A stretch of 64,000 bases of DNA from CAVRUH01 sp963822595 (GTDB taxonomy: Bacteria > Chlamydiota > Chlamydiia > Chlamydiales > Waddliaceae): positions 124,001 to 188,000 of the forward strand of contig CAWGIG010000004.1 in the NCBI GenBank assembly GCA_963822595.1, in the 5' to 3' direction. Both the position numbers and the translations under genes were made by a program. Positions within the stretch are counted from its first letter, which is position 1, and each line of letters begins with the position of its first letter. Shown here one piece after another: positions 41,864 to 51,932 of the stretch. The notes below the pieces were generated by a model that was given only the letters and a program-made list of their open reading frames with translations, was not told the DNA's origin and did no database searches.

Positions 41864-43324
41864 TTAAAAGAAGAAAGAGTAAACGATTTTAGTGACTAAG
41901 AAGAATATTAAAGTGGCGGAAACGTCATTAAACGCCGTAACAAGCGGACCGGAAGCTACAGCGGCATCAATGCCGACCCGGACGAAAAAGAAGGGTAAAA
42001 CCGTTCCAATTGCAGAGGCTGTCAAACAGGCGCCAAAAACTCCGGAACAGACAATGGTTCCTAAAGCAATGGGATCAAAATCCTGTTGCATAATCCCCAT
42101 TGTATTGAGCAAAAACACCATAAAACCGCAAGTAACCCCAAAGGTAACCCCAATCAATAGGCCGATCATGATCTCTTTAATCATCGCATCGTTCCATTTT
42201 CCTCTTGAAAGCTCACCGGTCGCCATCCCCCTTACAAGGATCGAACTGCATTGGAGTCCCACATTTCCGGACATCCCATTGATCAAAGGAACGAAAAATG
42301 GAACAAACGCGAACCACATTCTGCCGCTAAAATGAGCCATCGCTGTCGAGGTCAAAAGACCGGCGCAAAGAGTTACAATTAGCCAAGGAGCTCTCCACAT
42401 AAATCTTTTAAATATAGATTCATGCTCGCTGACATCTTCTGCCGTACCGGCAATATTCGCAATGGTTTCATCGGCAATATCTTCCATCATTTCGACAACA
42501 TCTTCATAGGCGATGATTCCGACGAGTTTTTCATTTTCATCGACCACAGGCAGCATAGGGATTTCATAACGCTCTACAAGGTCCACAACTTCATCCCTGG
42601 AAGCTTCGGGGGTCACGGTATGAATTATCGGCTGCATCACATTTCTTAGGGGAAGAAATGGAGGATTAACGATCAAATTTCTTACAGGGACATATCCGGC
42701 AAGTTTTCCTTCGTTAGTGAGGACAAAAATGCTACGGGAAACATCTATTCCGGGATTGTCGCGAATATGGCGGGCGACCTCCCCGAGGGTGGTTGTCATG
42801 GGGAAAGCAAAGAACTCGTTGGTCATGAGTCGGCCGGCAGAATGCCTATCATGTTTTTGCAGCTCTCGTATTCTCTGCGCCTTTTCATGGGATAATAGAT
42901 CAAAAACTCTTTTAAGCCTTCGGTTGGGAAGGTCTTCAAGAAGATCAACGGCTTCATCCGGAGGCATATTTTCAACGAGCGATTTGATTTCTGTTTCGGA
43001 AATATGTCTAAAAACTGCCGACCGCGTATTCCGGCCCGTATTGATCATGAATCTAATTTTGGCATAAAGATCGGGAAGATTTTCATAGACGACGATTCTG
43101 GCAGCCAAAGGAAGCCTTGAGACCGCGTAAGCAAGGTCGATAGGGTCGTGTTCTATGGCAATTTTGACAACATCATGAAGAAGAAGCTGCGATGTTTCTT
43201 TATGAAAGGCTCTTTCGAGCTTTTCGTTCAGCAAATCATCTATAAACGCTGTCCTTGTATCGATGATCGAATTGTCTTGGAGCTCATCATGCCCTTCGCT
43301 TTCTTCATCGACATGAACCATCAC
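41864..43324 (-). CDS. mgtE: Magnesium transporter MgtE
   Basis: 486 residues. N-domain of right-handed helical repeats (VENMPPDEAVDLLEDLPNRR) at about 40-160, a tandem CBS pair (DNPGIDVSRSIFVLTNEGK and PMLPVVDENEKLVGIIAYED), a plug helix, then five membrane helices with the pore motif PLINGMSGNVGLQCSSILVR. Family knowledge: a Mg2+ channel gated by intracellular Mg2+ through the N and CBS domains. The start overlaps the upstream TPR gene as ATGA, and its stop touches the methyltransferase start. Confidence 0.93.
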   Translation of the reverse strand: MMVHVDEESEGHDELQDNSIIDTRTAFIDDLLNEKLERAFHKETSQLLLHDVVKIAIEHDPIDLAYAVSRLPLAARIVVYENLPDLYAKIRFMINTGRNTRSAVFRHISETEIKSLVENMPPDEAVDLLEDLPNRRLKRVFDLLSHEKAQRIRELQKHDRHSAGRLMTNEFFAFPMTTTLGEVARHIRDNPGIDVSRSIFVLTNEGKLAGYVPVRNLIVNPPFLPLRNVMQPIIHTVTPEASRDEVVDLVERYEIPMLPVVDENEKLVGIIAYEDVVEMMEDIADETIANIAGTAEDVSEHESIFKRFMWRAPWLIVTLCAGLLTSTAMAHFSGRMWFAFVPFFVPLINGMSGNVGLQCSSILVRGMATGELSRGKWNDAMIKEIMIGLLIGVTFGVTCGFMVFLLNTMGIMQQDFDPIALGTIVCSGVFGACLTASAIGTVLPFFFVRVGIDAAVASGPLVTAFNDVSATLIFFLVTKIVYSFFF

Positions 43325-45396
43325 TCACTGCTCCCTTTGAGATCGTTATAAAATCTATGGAAAGCATCTGTTTGACGTACACCTTCGAGCCAATCATCGT
43401 GAATCAATTCATCAAGACTTGTGATGACTCCTGTTCGGGAAGCTCTATCAAGAAAATTCATGGAGGAAACATAATCTCCGGTTAATGAATAGAGGCATGC
43501 CAAATGATAGGATGCATTCAGTTGTCCTAAGCCTAAGGAATGAATGAGTTTACTTTCTGCCAATTCAAAGACGCTAATCCCCTCATCGGGATGCATGGGA
43601 TCTAGAACGAGAAGAGCAAAATTCAAGAGGGCAACGCCCCACTCGCACCATGCCGATTCATCTTCACTTTCATAGCTAGTATAAATCGCAAAATGCTCAA
43701 AACTACGATAAAAACACTCGGCATCATCATTCAATTCCCCCAAATGGGCCAGGGCCATTCCTAAGTTAAAATGGGCAGAGTAAAATTTCGGATTAATTTC
43801 GATAACTCTTGATAAGATTTGAACGGCTTTATCATAGTTGATTGCAGGTTCTTGGTAATCGCCTAAGAAGTCGAGGGCGCATCCGTAATTATACAGCCAT
43901 TCAATCTCTATGTTATCGGAGTTAGAATCGTGCTTCTTCAGGCGAATCGCCTGTTCGAATTTAGCCAAGGCAGCTTCGATATACCTTTTTTCTTGAGTCA
44001 TGGTCCCAAGTTTCATCAGAATGACGCCCCAATCGTTCCAAAAAAACGGATTATGATGTCCGCCGCAATCGACGACACGCATGCAATGCTTGGCCGCTTG
44101 TTTAAAGGCCCTCTTTTCCGAGGTTGCATCCCCGAGTAAACAATTTGCCATCATGATCCCATGCCAAAGGATAGGGTCATCCCGATTCAGGGCAATGGCA
44201 TGTTGAAATTTTTCAATCGCTTTAACGTAGTATTTGTGGTCGGAAAAATAGCTTCCATACTCAAGTTGACTGTAGGCGTAAAGTCCCCAGGTTTCGGGAT
44301 TATCCCGTTGTTTTTCAAGACTTCTGAGGATTTTTTGTTCCGCCAATCGAAGTAAATTCAGGTCTTCCGTGATGGAACCATAGGCCAAAAGAGCCTCAGC
44401 CCACGCATTGATGATAACGGGGTTATCGGGATCACACAGGTCAGCAGTCTCATGTTTATCAAGGCTTTCATCCAACATTTTCTCATCGCGCTTATTTTTT
44501 CCTCGGATACAAAGAAGTTGACCCCATCTCATCCAAAGAGTCGCATTATTCGCCTGTAATTTTGAGGCGTTTTCATAGCTTTCTATGGCGAGGTTAAAAT
44601 ACGTTTCGATGTAAGTGGAAAGAAACAGTTTTTGGAAGCTATAGGCTAAATTACACCATCCTTCGACATAATCGGGGGACAGGTGAATCGTTTTCCAATA
44701 ATATTCAACGGCTTCCAGCAATAGATCTTGGTTATTCAGCAAGGAAGAAAGTTCTACGAGGGCGTTTCCTTGATCATTCCAGATTTCAACAGTTTCCATC
44801 CCGAGTTCGATGGCTTTTTGATATTTTGTGACGGCGTGATGGAAATCCCCTGCTTCCCCGGACAACTTACCTAGGCAGTATAAGTTTACTCCCCAGTGAC
44901 GGTATAATTGAGCAACTTTTGTAGGGTGTTGTTTATAGGCTAAGGCTTCGGCTTTCGCAAAAATACGGTCACCCTCTTCGAAATATTCGGGTTCATGTGA
45001 AAACATGCCAAGTTTAACGAAAACGGTGCCCCAATGATGCCACGCGTCGTAAAATTCGGGATCTATCCCAAGAAGTCTTTCAAAAAGGCGGCAGGCGGAA
45101 GTCAAACAATACATATTGCTATCTTGACTGGCGTAAGCCATCGCTTGACGGTAGAGAATATGCGAACTTTTTGGGGCGACTTTCGAAGCTAATTTAAAGG
45201 ATTCCAGAACATGGCGATCCCCTTCTTTTAGCTCTTTTTCTCCTTGCATGACAAACAAAGTTCCTAGAAGCTCCCTTTCATCGGGGGTCATCCCGGTCCA
45301 CTTTTTTTTGTCGCGAAACTGTTCAAGTTGTGCAAGCTCTCCAGAAAGTAGAATTCCTTCAAGCTGCTTTTTGAATTGAGCTACCTTCTTCATCAT
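43321..45396 (-). CDS. Tetratricopeptide-repeat protein upstream of mgtE
   Basis: About 690 residues. ATGs at 45396 and 45393 are adjacent, with no strong ribosome site. At least twelve TPR-like units, many with the recurring phrase W..WG..L (AWHHWGTVFVKLGMFSHEPE, EIWNDQGNALVELSSLL, NPFFWNDWGVILMKLGTM), so a superhelical scaffold. No signal peptide. The order TPR, MgtE, methyltransferase with ATGA and touching junctions argues for one operon. The functional link is unknown. I recall similar TPR proteins in chlamydiae but cannot confirm this. Confidence 0.78.
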   Translation of the reverse strand: MMKKVAQFKKQLEGILLSGELAQLEQFRDKKKWTGMTPDERELLGTLFVMQGEKELKEGDRHVLESFKLASKVAPKSSHILYRQAMAYASQDSNMYCLTSACRLFERLLGIDPEFYDAWHHWGTVFVKLGMFSHEPEYFEEGDRIFAKAEALAYKQHPTKVAQLYRHWGVNLYCLGKLSGEAGDFHHAVTKYQKAIELGMETVEIWNDQGNALVELSSLLNNQDLLLEAVEYYWKTIHLSPDYVEGWCNLAYSFQKLFLSTYIETYFNLAIESYENASKLQANNATLWMRWGQLLCIRGKNKRDEKMLDESLDKHETADLCDPDNPVIINAWAEALLAYGSITEDLNLLRLAEQKILRSLEKQRDNPETWGLYAYSQLEYGSYFSDHKYYVKAIEKFQHAIALNRDDPILWHGIMMANCLLGDATSEKRAFKQAAKHCMRVVDCGGHHNPFFWNDWGVILMKLGTMTQEKRYIEAALAKFEQAIRLKKHDSNSDNIEIEWLYNYGCALDFLGDYQEPAINYDKAVQILSRVIEINPKFYSAHFNLGMALAHLGELNDDAECFYRSFEHFAIYTSYESEDESAWCEWGVALLNFALLVLDPMHPDEGISVFELAESKLIHSLGLGQLNASYHLACLYSLTGDYVSSMNFLDRASRTGVITSLDELIHDDWLEGVRQTDAFHRFYNDLKGSSE

Positions 45397-45481
45397 AAGT
45401 ATCAAGAGTTTACGCTAGTTTTCCTTAGCATAAACGAAATCGATTAAGATTGGAAGAATTTAATGACGTGAGAATGCAATT

Positions 45482-45994
45482 TTATTTGGTATATTTTTCT
45501 TTGAGATTTGGGAAAATCTCTTTGACTGACCATTTACATTTTTTAGGGAAATTTTTTTCGTCTAATCCGGTTTGCGCAGCGGCTTTTAATCGAGCAGAAA
45601 AATAAGCGTCTTCAATGATTTCTTTCAATTGGGACTTTAAACTCGGATTCTCAGACAATGTCGTTTGCGCCTTATGAAGGGACTCCTTGATAGAAAGATC
45701 CCATGAAATGGTATGCATTCCAGGCTGATACTCGCATTTTAGCTTATGCATTAAAAGTACTTCTAAATAACTCTTCAAAGTTCGTTTTTCAGATTTCCCC
45801 AAGCTCTCTATCTCCTCTATCAAATTTTCGGTGTCCAACTTTGAAAACTCCCCTTTTTTAAGCAATTGAGCCTGAGTATTTACCCATTTATAAAAATCAG
45901 AATCGTACTCACCCTTTGTTTCTTTATAAGCAGGAGCAGCTATACTCATGTTTTTTGATGTTATTCTCACTATTTTTTGAGTAATTTTTTTCAT
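45482..45994 (-). CDS. DUF29 family protein
   Basis: 170 residues from the ATG at 45994, preceded by AAGGAG. Longer in-frame starts to 46042 are less likely, although they would overlap YyaL. The core matches DUF29: YDSDFYKWVNTQAQLLKKGE, ENLIEEIESLGKSEKRTL and LLMHKLKCEYQPG, then the SLKSQLKEIIEDAYFSARL helix. A small soluble protein of unknown function, common in cyanobacteria and occasional elsewhere, so lateral transfer is plausible. Downstream of the YyaL gene. Confidence 0.8.
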   Translation of the reverse strand: MKKITQKIVRITSKNMSIAAPAYKETKGEYDSDFYKWVNTQAQLLKKGEFSKLDTENLIEEIESLGKSEKRTLKSYLEVLLMHKLKCEYQPGMHTISWDLSIKESLHKAQTTLSENPSLKSQLKEIIEDAYFSARLKAAAQTGLDEKNFPKKCKWSVKEIFPNLKEKYTK

Positions 45995-46038
45995 ATTTCT
46001 CCTTGAAAATGACAGTATATGCAATTTGCGTTTTTTAT

Positions 46039-48099
46039 TCAAAGTTTTGAAATAGCTGTCTTCATTTCCTCTAAATTTGTGAGGGGCTTATTGCAAATGC
46101 GATTGGTGCAAATGTAAAGCGTCGTTTTATTGTCTAAGGGAGGATTTGTTTTAAGATGAGGAAGCATACTCATCAAGTACTCATCGCTTTCCCTTCTCCA
46201 AATAACTGCCTTATGGGGAATAAAACTCTGAAAAATAGCCTCTTCCAATTCAGCACGATGCTCTTCACTACTATTCAACGAAACTACAATCGTCGGGGAC
46301 TTCACATCGTAATATCTATTTAAATTAATCACATGATAGCAGTAACCCGGAGGATACGTTTCAATAAAGTTCTGGGCCGCTTTTAATACATCCTCTGCCT
46401 GACGAAGATAATTGGGATTATACGTCATCTGATTCAACCTCAATAGGTTCTCGGTGTGAATTGCGTTACCCGAAGGCTCAGCCCCATCTGAGAATTGACA
46501 CCTCTGCAAGATAATGCTCAAATCCGTTCCATCGGTTTGATAGAAAGCTCCGTCAATGGCCTTAAATTGAGCCTCCAAAATTTCAGTCATTTGCATAGCC
46601 CAAGAAAGCCATTCGGGATCGCCATTCACCTCAAAAAGTGTCAGCACGCCCCGAATCAGATAAGCATATTCATCCAAAGCCGCAGGGAAGGAAGCTTCCC
46701 CGTCCCTCCAGCGTCTGAACAATTTATTCCCCATCCACATATTCTTTTTAATAAATTTCGCTGCTTGCAACGCAGTTTCTATAAATGAGCTATCTCCGAA
46801 AGCGATTCCTGCACGGGCAAAAGAATGGATCATCAATCCATTCCAAGAACTCAAAATCTTATCGTCTTTAAAAGGATGAACTCTTTTCTCACGAGCTTCC
46901 CATAATTTTTTACGGATATCCAAGAGCTGTTGCTTTAAATGGCCGACGTCTTCTTTTTTTTGCCCCGCAAATTCTTCAACAAGCACTTGAGTATTTAAAA
47001 TATTCCTTCCTTCAAAATTCCCATATTCACTCACTCCATAATAGGCAATAGCCAAATCACTTTCATCTCCAAGAATATCTCTTATTTCATCTATCTTCCA
47101 TGTATAAAACAATCCCTCTTGCCCTTCCGAATCGGCGTCTTCAGCAGTATAAAATCCACCCTGAGGGTGTCTCATATCACGCATCACATAATTAAGAATA
47201 TCTGAACAAACGTCCTTATAAAGCGGCCTTTTAGTGAGCTGCCATGCTTCGAGATAGGAATGGGCTAAAATAGCATTATCATACAACATCTTTTCAAAAT
47301 GAGGGATCAACCATTGCTCGTCCACACTATAACGTGAGAAACCACCGCCAAGATGATCATAAATCCCTCCACGATGCATCATGTCGAGCGTTTTCTCGAC
47401 AAGAAAAATTCCGCGGCTATCATTTTTTGCCGATGCATGATGCAGCATAAAGTTCGATTGATAACCGATAGGAAATTTCGGTATCCCCTTCATGCCCCCA
47501 TAAATGGGATCCGCCATTTTAAAAAGGAGCTCGGCAGCTTCTTCCACAATTTCCTTATCGGAAATGTTTTCCCCGCGCGTTTGGACATTATCGCTGAAGA
47601 CCTCAACAATTTTGTCAGCCTGATCTTCAATGCGGTCCCTTTCATTTCCATTCCAAACTTCTTTGATGCGATGGACAAGATCTTCGACCCCCATCATCCC
47701 ATGCGAACTTTTGGGAGGGAGATATGTTGCAGCAAAAAAGGGTTTAAGGTCAGGTGTTAATATGACATTTAAAGGCCATCCTGCAGCTCCAGCCATCATG
47801 CTTTGAGCAAACTCCATATAAAGGCTATCGACTTCGGGAAGTTCCTCACGATCTACTTTGATGTTGATGAAAGTGTCGTTCAACATTTTTGCAATTTCAT
47901 CGTTCTCGAAAGATTCTTTTTCCATGGTGTGGCACCAATGGCACGTGGCATACCCTATGGATAAAAAGATCGGTTTATCGAAATCGCGCGACGCGCGAAA
48001 AGCTTCTTCGCCCCAAGGATACCAATCTACCGGGTTGTGAGCATGTTGTAGAAGGTAAGGTGACTTTTCATTGATAAGCCGATTTGTATGTTGATTCAT
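46039..48099 (-). CDS. YyaL/SSP411-family thioredoxin-domain protein
   Basis: 686 residues. The N-terminal DUF255 thioredoxin-like domain is very well preserved: NRLINEKSPYLLQHAHNPVD, GYATCHWCHTMEKESF with the CxxC pair Cys53/Cys56, and KVDREELPEVDSLYM. The remaining 500 residues form an (alpha/alpha)6 barrel related to N-acylglucosamine 2-epimerases (MLYDNAILAHSYLEAW, GGFYTAEDADSEGQEG). AGGAA precedes the ATG. The substrate is unknown in any organism that I recall. Confidence 0.92.
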   Translation of the reverse strand: MNQHTNRLINEKSPYLLQHAHNPVDWYPWGEEAFRASRDFDKPIFLSIGYATCHWCHTMEKESFENDEIAKMLNDTFINIKVDREELPEVDSLYMEFAQSMMAGAAGWPLNVILTPDLKPFFAATYLPPKSSHGMMGVEDLVHRIKEVWNGNERDRIEDQADKIVEVFSDNVQTRGENISDKEIVEEAAELLFKMADPIYGGMKGIPKFPIGYQSNFMLHHASAKNDSRGIFLVEKTLDMMHRGGIYDHLGGGFSRYSVDEQWLIPHFEKMLYDNAILAHSYLEAWQLTKRPLYKDVCSDILNYVMRDMRHPQGGFYTAEDADSEGQEGLFYTWKIDEIRDILGDESDLAIAYYGVSEYGNFEGRNILNTQVLVEEFAGQKKEDVGHLKQQLLDIRKKLWEAREKRVHPFKDDKILSSWNGLMIHSFARAGIAFGDSSFIETALQAAKFIKKNMWMGNKLFRRWRDGEASFPAALDEYAYLIRGVLTLFEVNGDPEWLSWAMQMTEILEAQFKAIDGAFYQTDGTDLSIILQRCQFSDGAEPSGNAIHTENLLRLNQMTYNPNYLRQAEDVLKAAQNFIETYPPGYCYHVINLNRYYDVKSPTIVVSLNSSEEHRAELEEAIFQSFIPHKAVIWRRESDEYLMSMLPHLKTNPPLDNKTTLYICTNRICNKPLTNLEEMKTAISKL

Positions 48100-48244
48100 G
48101 AAAATTCCTGATATTTAACCATTTTAATACACGTATTTTTGAGACAAATCAAGATTTTTTTTTCAAATTGCAAAAATCATCTTGAGATTTTTCCGCCTAA
48201 GGTTTATGTGTATAGCTAAAGATTTTACAAACTTAGGTAATTTT

Positions 48245-50383
48245 ATGGGTTATCATTATTATCAATCAAAACCGGGGTTCAATCCACAAATGCAAAATAC
48301 ACCAAAAAAAGGGAGCGGACAAGATCCAAAACCCGGAGATAAAGAAAAGCGCAGCCGTCAAAAAACAACCGCTATAGCTTTAAGCGTTCTACTTGTACTG
48401 ACAACCATGGTCGTAACCTACGGCGTTATCACCCATGAAGATAGCTCGACAATGGTCTCTAATGCCCCCCTAAGGAGCAGCGCTCTATCTTCCTTAGAAG
48501 ATTCCAATAGACAACAAGCTGAAAAAATTCGAAACCTGAAAAGACAACTTTTTGAGACCAACCAGAAATTATATGAATTTAAAGTGAATTTATTTGCCAA
48601 AAGCAACCCAAAAGACAAAGCCGCTGTAGCAAATCTTTCCCAGGATCTTTTTGAAAAGTCACGTACCAATGAAGAATATTCCTCAAGAATTCAAGAACTT
48701 GAAAATGAACGGCAACTTTTTAGTAAGAAAATCGGCGACATGGAAAAATCAATCGAATCTCTCGCGGAAATGACTGTCGTACAACGCAACTCCAAAGAAC
48801 AAGGAATCCAAAGCTATCAAAGCCAGCTAAGCGCTCTTGAATCACAACTCAACTCCGAAAAAGAAACTCTCAATAAAACAACTGAAGAACTCGAAGATCT
48901 AAAAAATCGAACCAATCATTTGATGGTAGAACTCGAAGCTCAATATGAAACCGAAATTGTCTTCAAAAACAAAATCGAAGAAATATCTGCAAACTTACAT
49001 GAAGAAATCAATAAAAATCTCGCCCTCAACGAGTCTATTGCAACACTTCTTGCGGCAAAAAAAGAGAACGAAGAACAAATTCAAAACCTCAAACAACAGA
49101 TAGCAAAAACAGAAGAAGAACATCATCAAAAATACCAATCACTTGCCGAAACTCACCAAAACCTAACTGATAAACACCAAGAACTTCAAAGCACGTTAGA
49201 AATTTTTGTCGCCGCAAATGACAACCTCAGCGACGAACACCATAAACTCCGAACAATGGTGGAAGAAAAGTCAGAAAACACCTCCCAGGTCAAAAAAGAA
49301 CTCGAAGAAGCACTTTCAGCACACACGCAGGCACAACAATACGCCCAATCCCTAGAAAAGGAACTCTTAGAAAGTTCACAAAAACTGGCCTCTCTCCAAG
49401 AGGAACTTGCCCAACAACAAGCGAAATTTGAATCAAAAGAACAAGAATTAGCCGCTGTGATCGAGTCCCATCAAGCTGAAAGAGACGAAACTTCTTTGCA
49501 GCTTGCCGATCTGAAAAACTCCATAGACCACTATCAAACAGAACTGCAGCAAAGAGAAGTCGATATTGCAGCACTTTCAGCCCAGCATGAACAGAAAATT
49601 AATGAACTTCATCAGCTACAAAATTCCCTTCAGTTAGGCTCCTCAAGCAATGGTCAACTCGAAACGGAGATGCTTAACTTAAAAGCCCAGTTGGATGAAA
49701 GCCTAACAACAGCCACATCCCTAGAAACAATTCTAAAGGAACAAAGCGAAGAGCTCGCCGAAGTGATGCACAAATATCAACAAGTTTCCGAGAGTTTGGA
49801 AACGGAAAAAATACACACGCGCGAACTTCACATAGCTTTAAATAATTCCCTAAACTTTCTCGAAACTGAACAACAAAAATCCATTGCTTTCCAACAACAA
49901 CTTCAAAAAAATATCGGTTCCCTGATATTCATCCAAGAACGTCTCGCAGATAAAAACGAAGAATTCACACAATTGTCGCAAGAACATGAGAAAATAAATG
50001 ATCAAATGTCGCAATTGTATCTTGAATTAGAACAAAAAGACAATCAAATGGAGAATCAAACAGCACAATTGGATCAAAAAGAAGCAGAAATAGAATCTTT
50101 AAAATTTGAAATGGATGCCCTCACAGCCTCCCTTGAAGCAGAGAAGCAAAAAACACTTGAAACCGCGGCTGCTATAATTCAAGAACAGGAAACAAACCAA
50201 AACCTGAAAGAAGAAATTAAACAAAATATAAACGAATTGACGGCTGTCCTAAAAGCTCTTTCAAGTACGGAAGAAGAAATCTTATCTTTGAAAAATATGA
50301 CTCAAGAACAAAAACGAACCATCAATCAGCTTTCCAGGAATATAGCAGAACAAAATAAAAACCAGGATTCAGAAGAATTTTAA
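48245..50383 (+). CDS. Long coiled-coil protein with one membrane segment
   Basis: 712 residues from an ATG at 48245. An earlier in-frame start at 48182 reads unlikely leader sequence. Residues 1-38 are polar and basic, then one membrane helix (TAIALSVLLVLTTMVVTYGV) at about 40-60. The rest, about 640 residues, is Glu/Gln/Lys/Leu-rich heptad sequence, almost pure coiled coil. No cleavage site, so a type II membrane topology with a long rod is predicted. Such proteins shape membranes or act as host-directed tethers. Followed 29 nt later by a two-helix membrane protein, possibly as a unit. Confidence 0.7.
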   Translation: MGYHYYQSKPGFNPQMQNTPKKGSGQDPKPGDKEKRSRQKTTAIALSVLLVLTTMVVTYGVITHEDSSTMVSNAPLRSSALSSLEDSNRQQAEKIRNLKRQLFETNQKLYEFKVNLFAKSNPKDKAAVANLSQDLFEKSRTNEEYSSRIQELENERQLFSKKIGDMEKSIESLAEMTVVQRNSKEQGIQSYQSQLSALESQLNSEKETLNKTTEELEDLKNRTNHLMVELEAQYETEIVFKNKIEEISANLHEEINKNLALNESIATLLAAKKENEEQIQNLKQQIAKTEEEHHQKYQSLAETHQNLTDKHQELQSTLEIFVAANDNLSDEHHKLRTMVEEKSENTSQVKKELEEALSAHTQAQQYAQSLEKELLESSQKLASLQEELAQQQAKFESKEQELAAVIESHQAERDETSLQLADLKNSIDHYQTELQQREVDIAALSAQHEQKINELHQLQNSLQLGSSSNGQLETEMLNLKAQLDESLTTATSLETILKEQSEELAEVMHKYQQVSESLETEKIHTRELHIALNNSLNFLETEQQKSIAFQQQLQKNIGSLIFIQERLADKNEEFTQLSQEHEKINDQMSQLYLELEQKDNQMENQTAQLDQKEAEIESLKFEMDALTASLEAEKQKTLETAAAIIQEQETNQNLKEEIKQNINELTAVLKALSSTEEEILSLKNMTQEQKRTINQLSRNIAEQNKNQDSEEF

Positions 50384-50412
50384 CAATTACATAGGATGAA
50401 AATAGGGAGCTT

Positions 50413-51576
50413 ATGAACAATGCCGTCACTCTTGCCACTATTGATTCCGGTATCAGAACTCGTTTTGAGCTTTTGGATAAAATCAACAAATCTATCCACG
50501 AGCTCAACGAACAGTTTATTGCCAATCCATCTGAGATCAATATAATAACTCTTAGAAAGCTCATAAGAGAGCTTGTAGAAATTAATCGATTCTTAGAACA
50601 ACAGAAAATTGGTTTAAATAACACCTGGTGGACTAAACACGGAAACAAAGTGTCGCCTATTTTTATAGGAATGCTGGGCATAGGCTCCCTTATGCTTATC
50701 ATTATTAATATCTTTCAATATATACCTAGCGCTTTTGATACAACTTCCCCTACTCAACAACCCTCAACGGATGGATCCTCAACATGCCCTCCATGTCAGC
50801 AAGGGTCCTCTAACCCGTTTGATTCTAGAACTCTTCAGGCGATTACAGCTATATTTGTAATTGGTGTTATATTTCAAGTTGTTGGGGGCGTAGGTTCCTT
50901 TTTCGCTGATAGAAAAGATAAGAAGGAACAAGAAATTAAAGATAACCTCGCGAGCTTAAAGCCGCTAGGCGAAGAATATTTAGATAAAATTCTTGAAGCC
51001 ATGGAAATCTATAAAAAAAAACCCAACGATCAAAAAGATTCTGCAGACATTCAAAAATGCGTGAAAATAATTAAAAAAATTCCTAAAGATGGCGGGTTGG
51101 CTAGAATTGAAAAGAAAAACCTTGTGCCTCACATGATCGAAGATTTACCTCCAAGCCATCCTCTTTTCACTTATTATGATGATCTTAAAAAAACCACTCT
51201 TCAAGATAATGATTCAGATTCAGCTATTGCAGATAACGGATTAAATAAAGAAGATAGCGGATCCTTAACAAACGACTTTGAAGAAGTGCCAATAGGTGAA
51301 AATGCAACATCGATTATGAGTCTTCCTACAATTGGGATGTTAAAACGCAGAGGATCCATGCCTATTCAAAGAAGACGGAGACATCTTTTTTCCCAAATGG
51401 AAGACGCTCTTGGTTTCGACCTTAAAGCTATAAGAATCGGTGAAAAATGTCTGCAACATAACGGCACCATAACGGAAGCTCAACCGGAGCCCATTCCACT
51501 ACTATCCGATTTGGAATCAGACTCATACGCAGCAAACATAGACAAACAATTTACCGACGTTATCGTCGAATTATAG
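50413..51576 (+). CDS. Unknown two-helix membrane protein
   Basis: 387 residues. ATG preceded by GGGAGC. An N-terminal helical part (residues 1-75) is followed by two hydrophobic helices (PIFIGMLGIGSLMLIIINIF and ITAIFVIGVIFQVVGGVGSF) separated by a 45-residue loop with CPPC (STCPPCQQGSSN). The C-terminal 210 residues are hydrophilic with acidic and Ser-rich linkers. Could be an inclusion-membrane-type or other cell-surface protein. No family recognised. Its last codon and stop fall inside a 200-bp inverted repeat. Confidence 0.6.
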   Translation: MNNAVTLATIDSGIRTRFELLDKINKSIHELNEQFIANPSEINIITLRKLIRELVEINRFLEQQKIGLNNTWWTKHGNKVSPIFIGMLGIGSLMLIIINIFQYIPSAFDTTSPTQQPSTDGSSTCPPCQQGSSNPFDSRTLQAITAIFVIGVIFQVVGGVGSFFADRKDKKEQEIKDNLASLKPLGEEYLDKILEAMEIYKKKPNDQKDSADIQKCVKIIKKIPKDGGLARIEKKNLVPHMIEDLPPSHPLFTYYDDLKKTTLQDNDSDSAIADNGLNKEDSGSLTNDFEEVPIGENATSIMSLPTIGMLKRRGSMPIQRRRRHLFSQMEDALGFDLKAIRIGEKCLQHNGTITEAQPEPIPLLSDLESDSYAANIDKQFTDVIVEL

Positions 51577-51772
51577 ATTGTATAGCCACAATTCACCCGA
51601 TAAGCAGGATCGCAAGCGCAGGATAAAAAAGGATAGGAAAAGAAAAATATTAAGAAATAATTGATTTTTAATTTAATCATTTCATTTTTTTTAATCTTTT
51701 TCTTTTCTTATCCTTTTTTCATCCTGCCGCTTGCGATCCTGCTTATCCTGTTAATGGTGGCTATGCAATCTA
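51573..51772. repeat. 200-bp near-perfect inverted repeat
   Basis: Two arms of about 85 nt. The left arm contains GATAAGCAGGATCGCAAGCG and the right arm its inverse CGCTTGCGATCCTGCTTATC. Both continue into AGGATAAAAAAGGATAGGAA-like sequence and an AT-rich loop near 51655-51680. The ends read ATAGATTGTATAGCC and GGCTATGCAATCTAT. It starts at the stop codon of the preceding gene and ends 60 nt before tRNA-Leu. Confidence 0.85.
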
Positions 51773-51832
51773 TACAAAACAACAAACACTTGACGAAAAG
51801 TGGCGGGTCGAGTTACACTCACGTTGTTCTTT

Positions 51833-51914
51833 GCCCAGGTGGTGAAATTGGTAGACACGCCAGACTTAGGATCTGGTACCGCGAGGTGTGTAGGTTCGAG
51901 TCCTATCCTGGGCA
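51833..51914 (+). tRNA. tRNA-Leu, anticodon TAG
   Basis: The acceptor stem GCCCAGG pairs with CCTGGGC, followed by discriminator A. The anticodon stem CCAGA/TCTGG (51860-51876) encloses loop CTTAGGA with anticodon TAG at 51867-51869, reading leucine CUA/CUG. The T arm GTAGGTTCGAGTCCTAT is clear and a long variable arm typical of leucine tRNA is present. No encoded CCA follows. Confidence 0.97.
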
Positions 51915-51932
51915 ATCATTCTAGAGGTTTAT

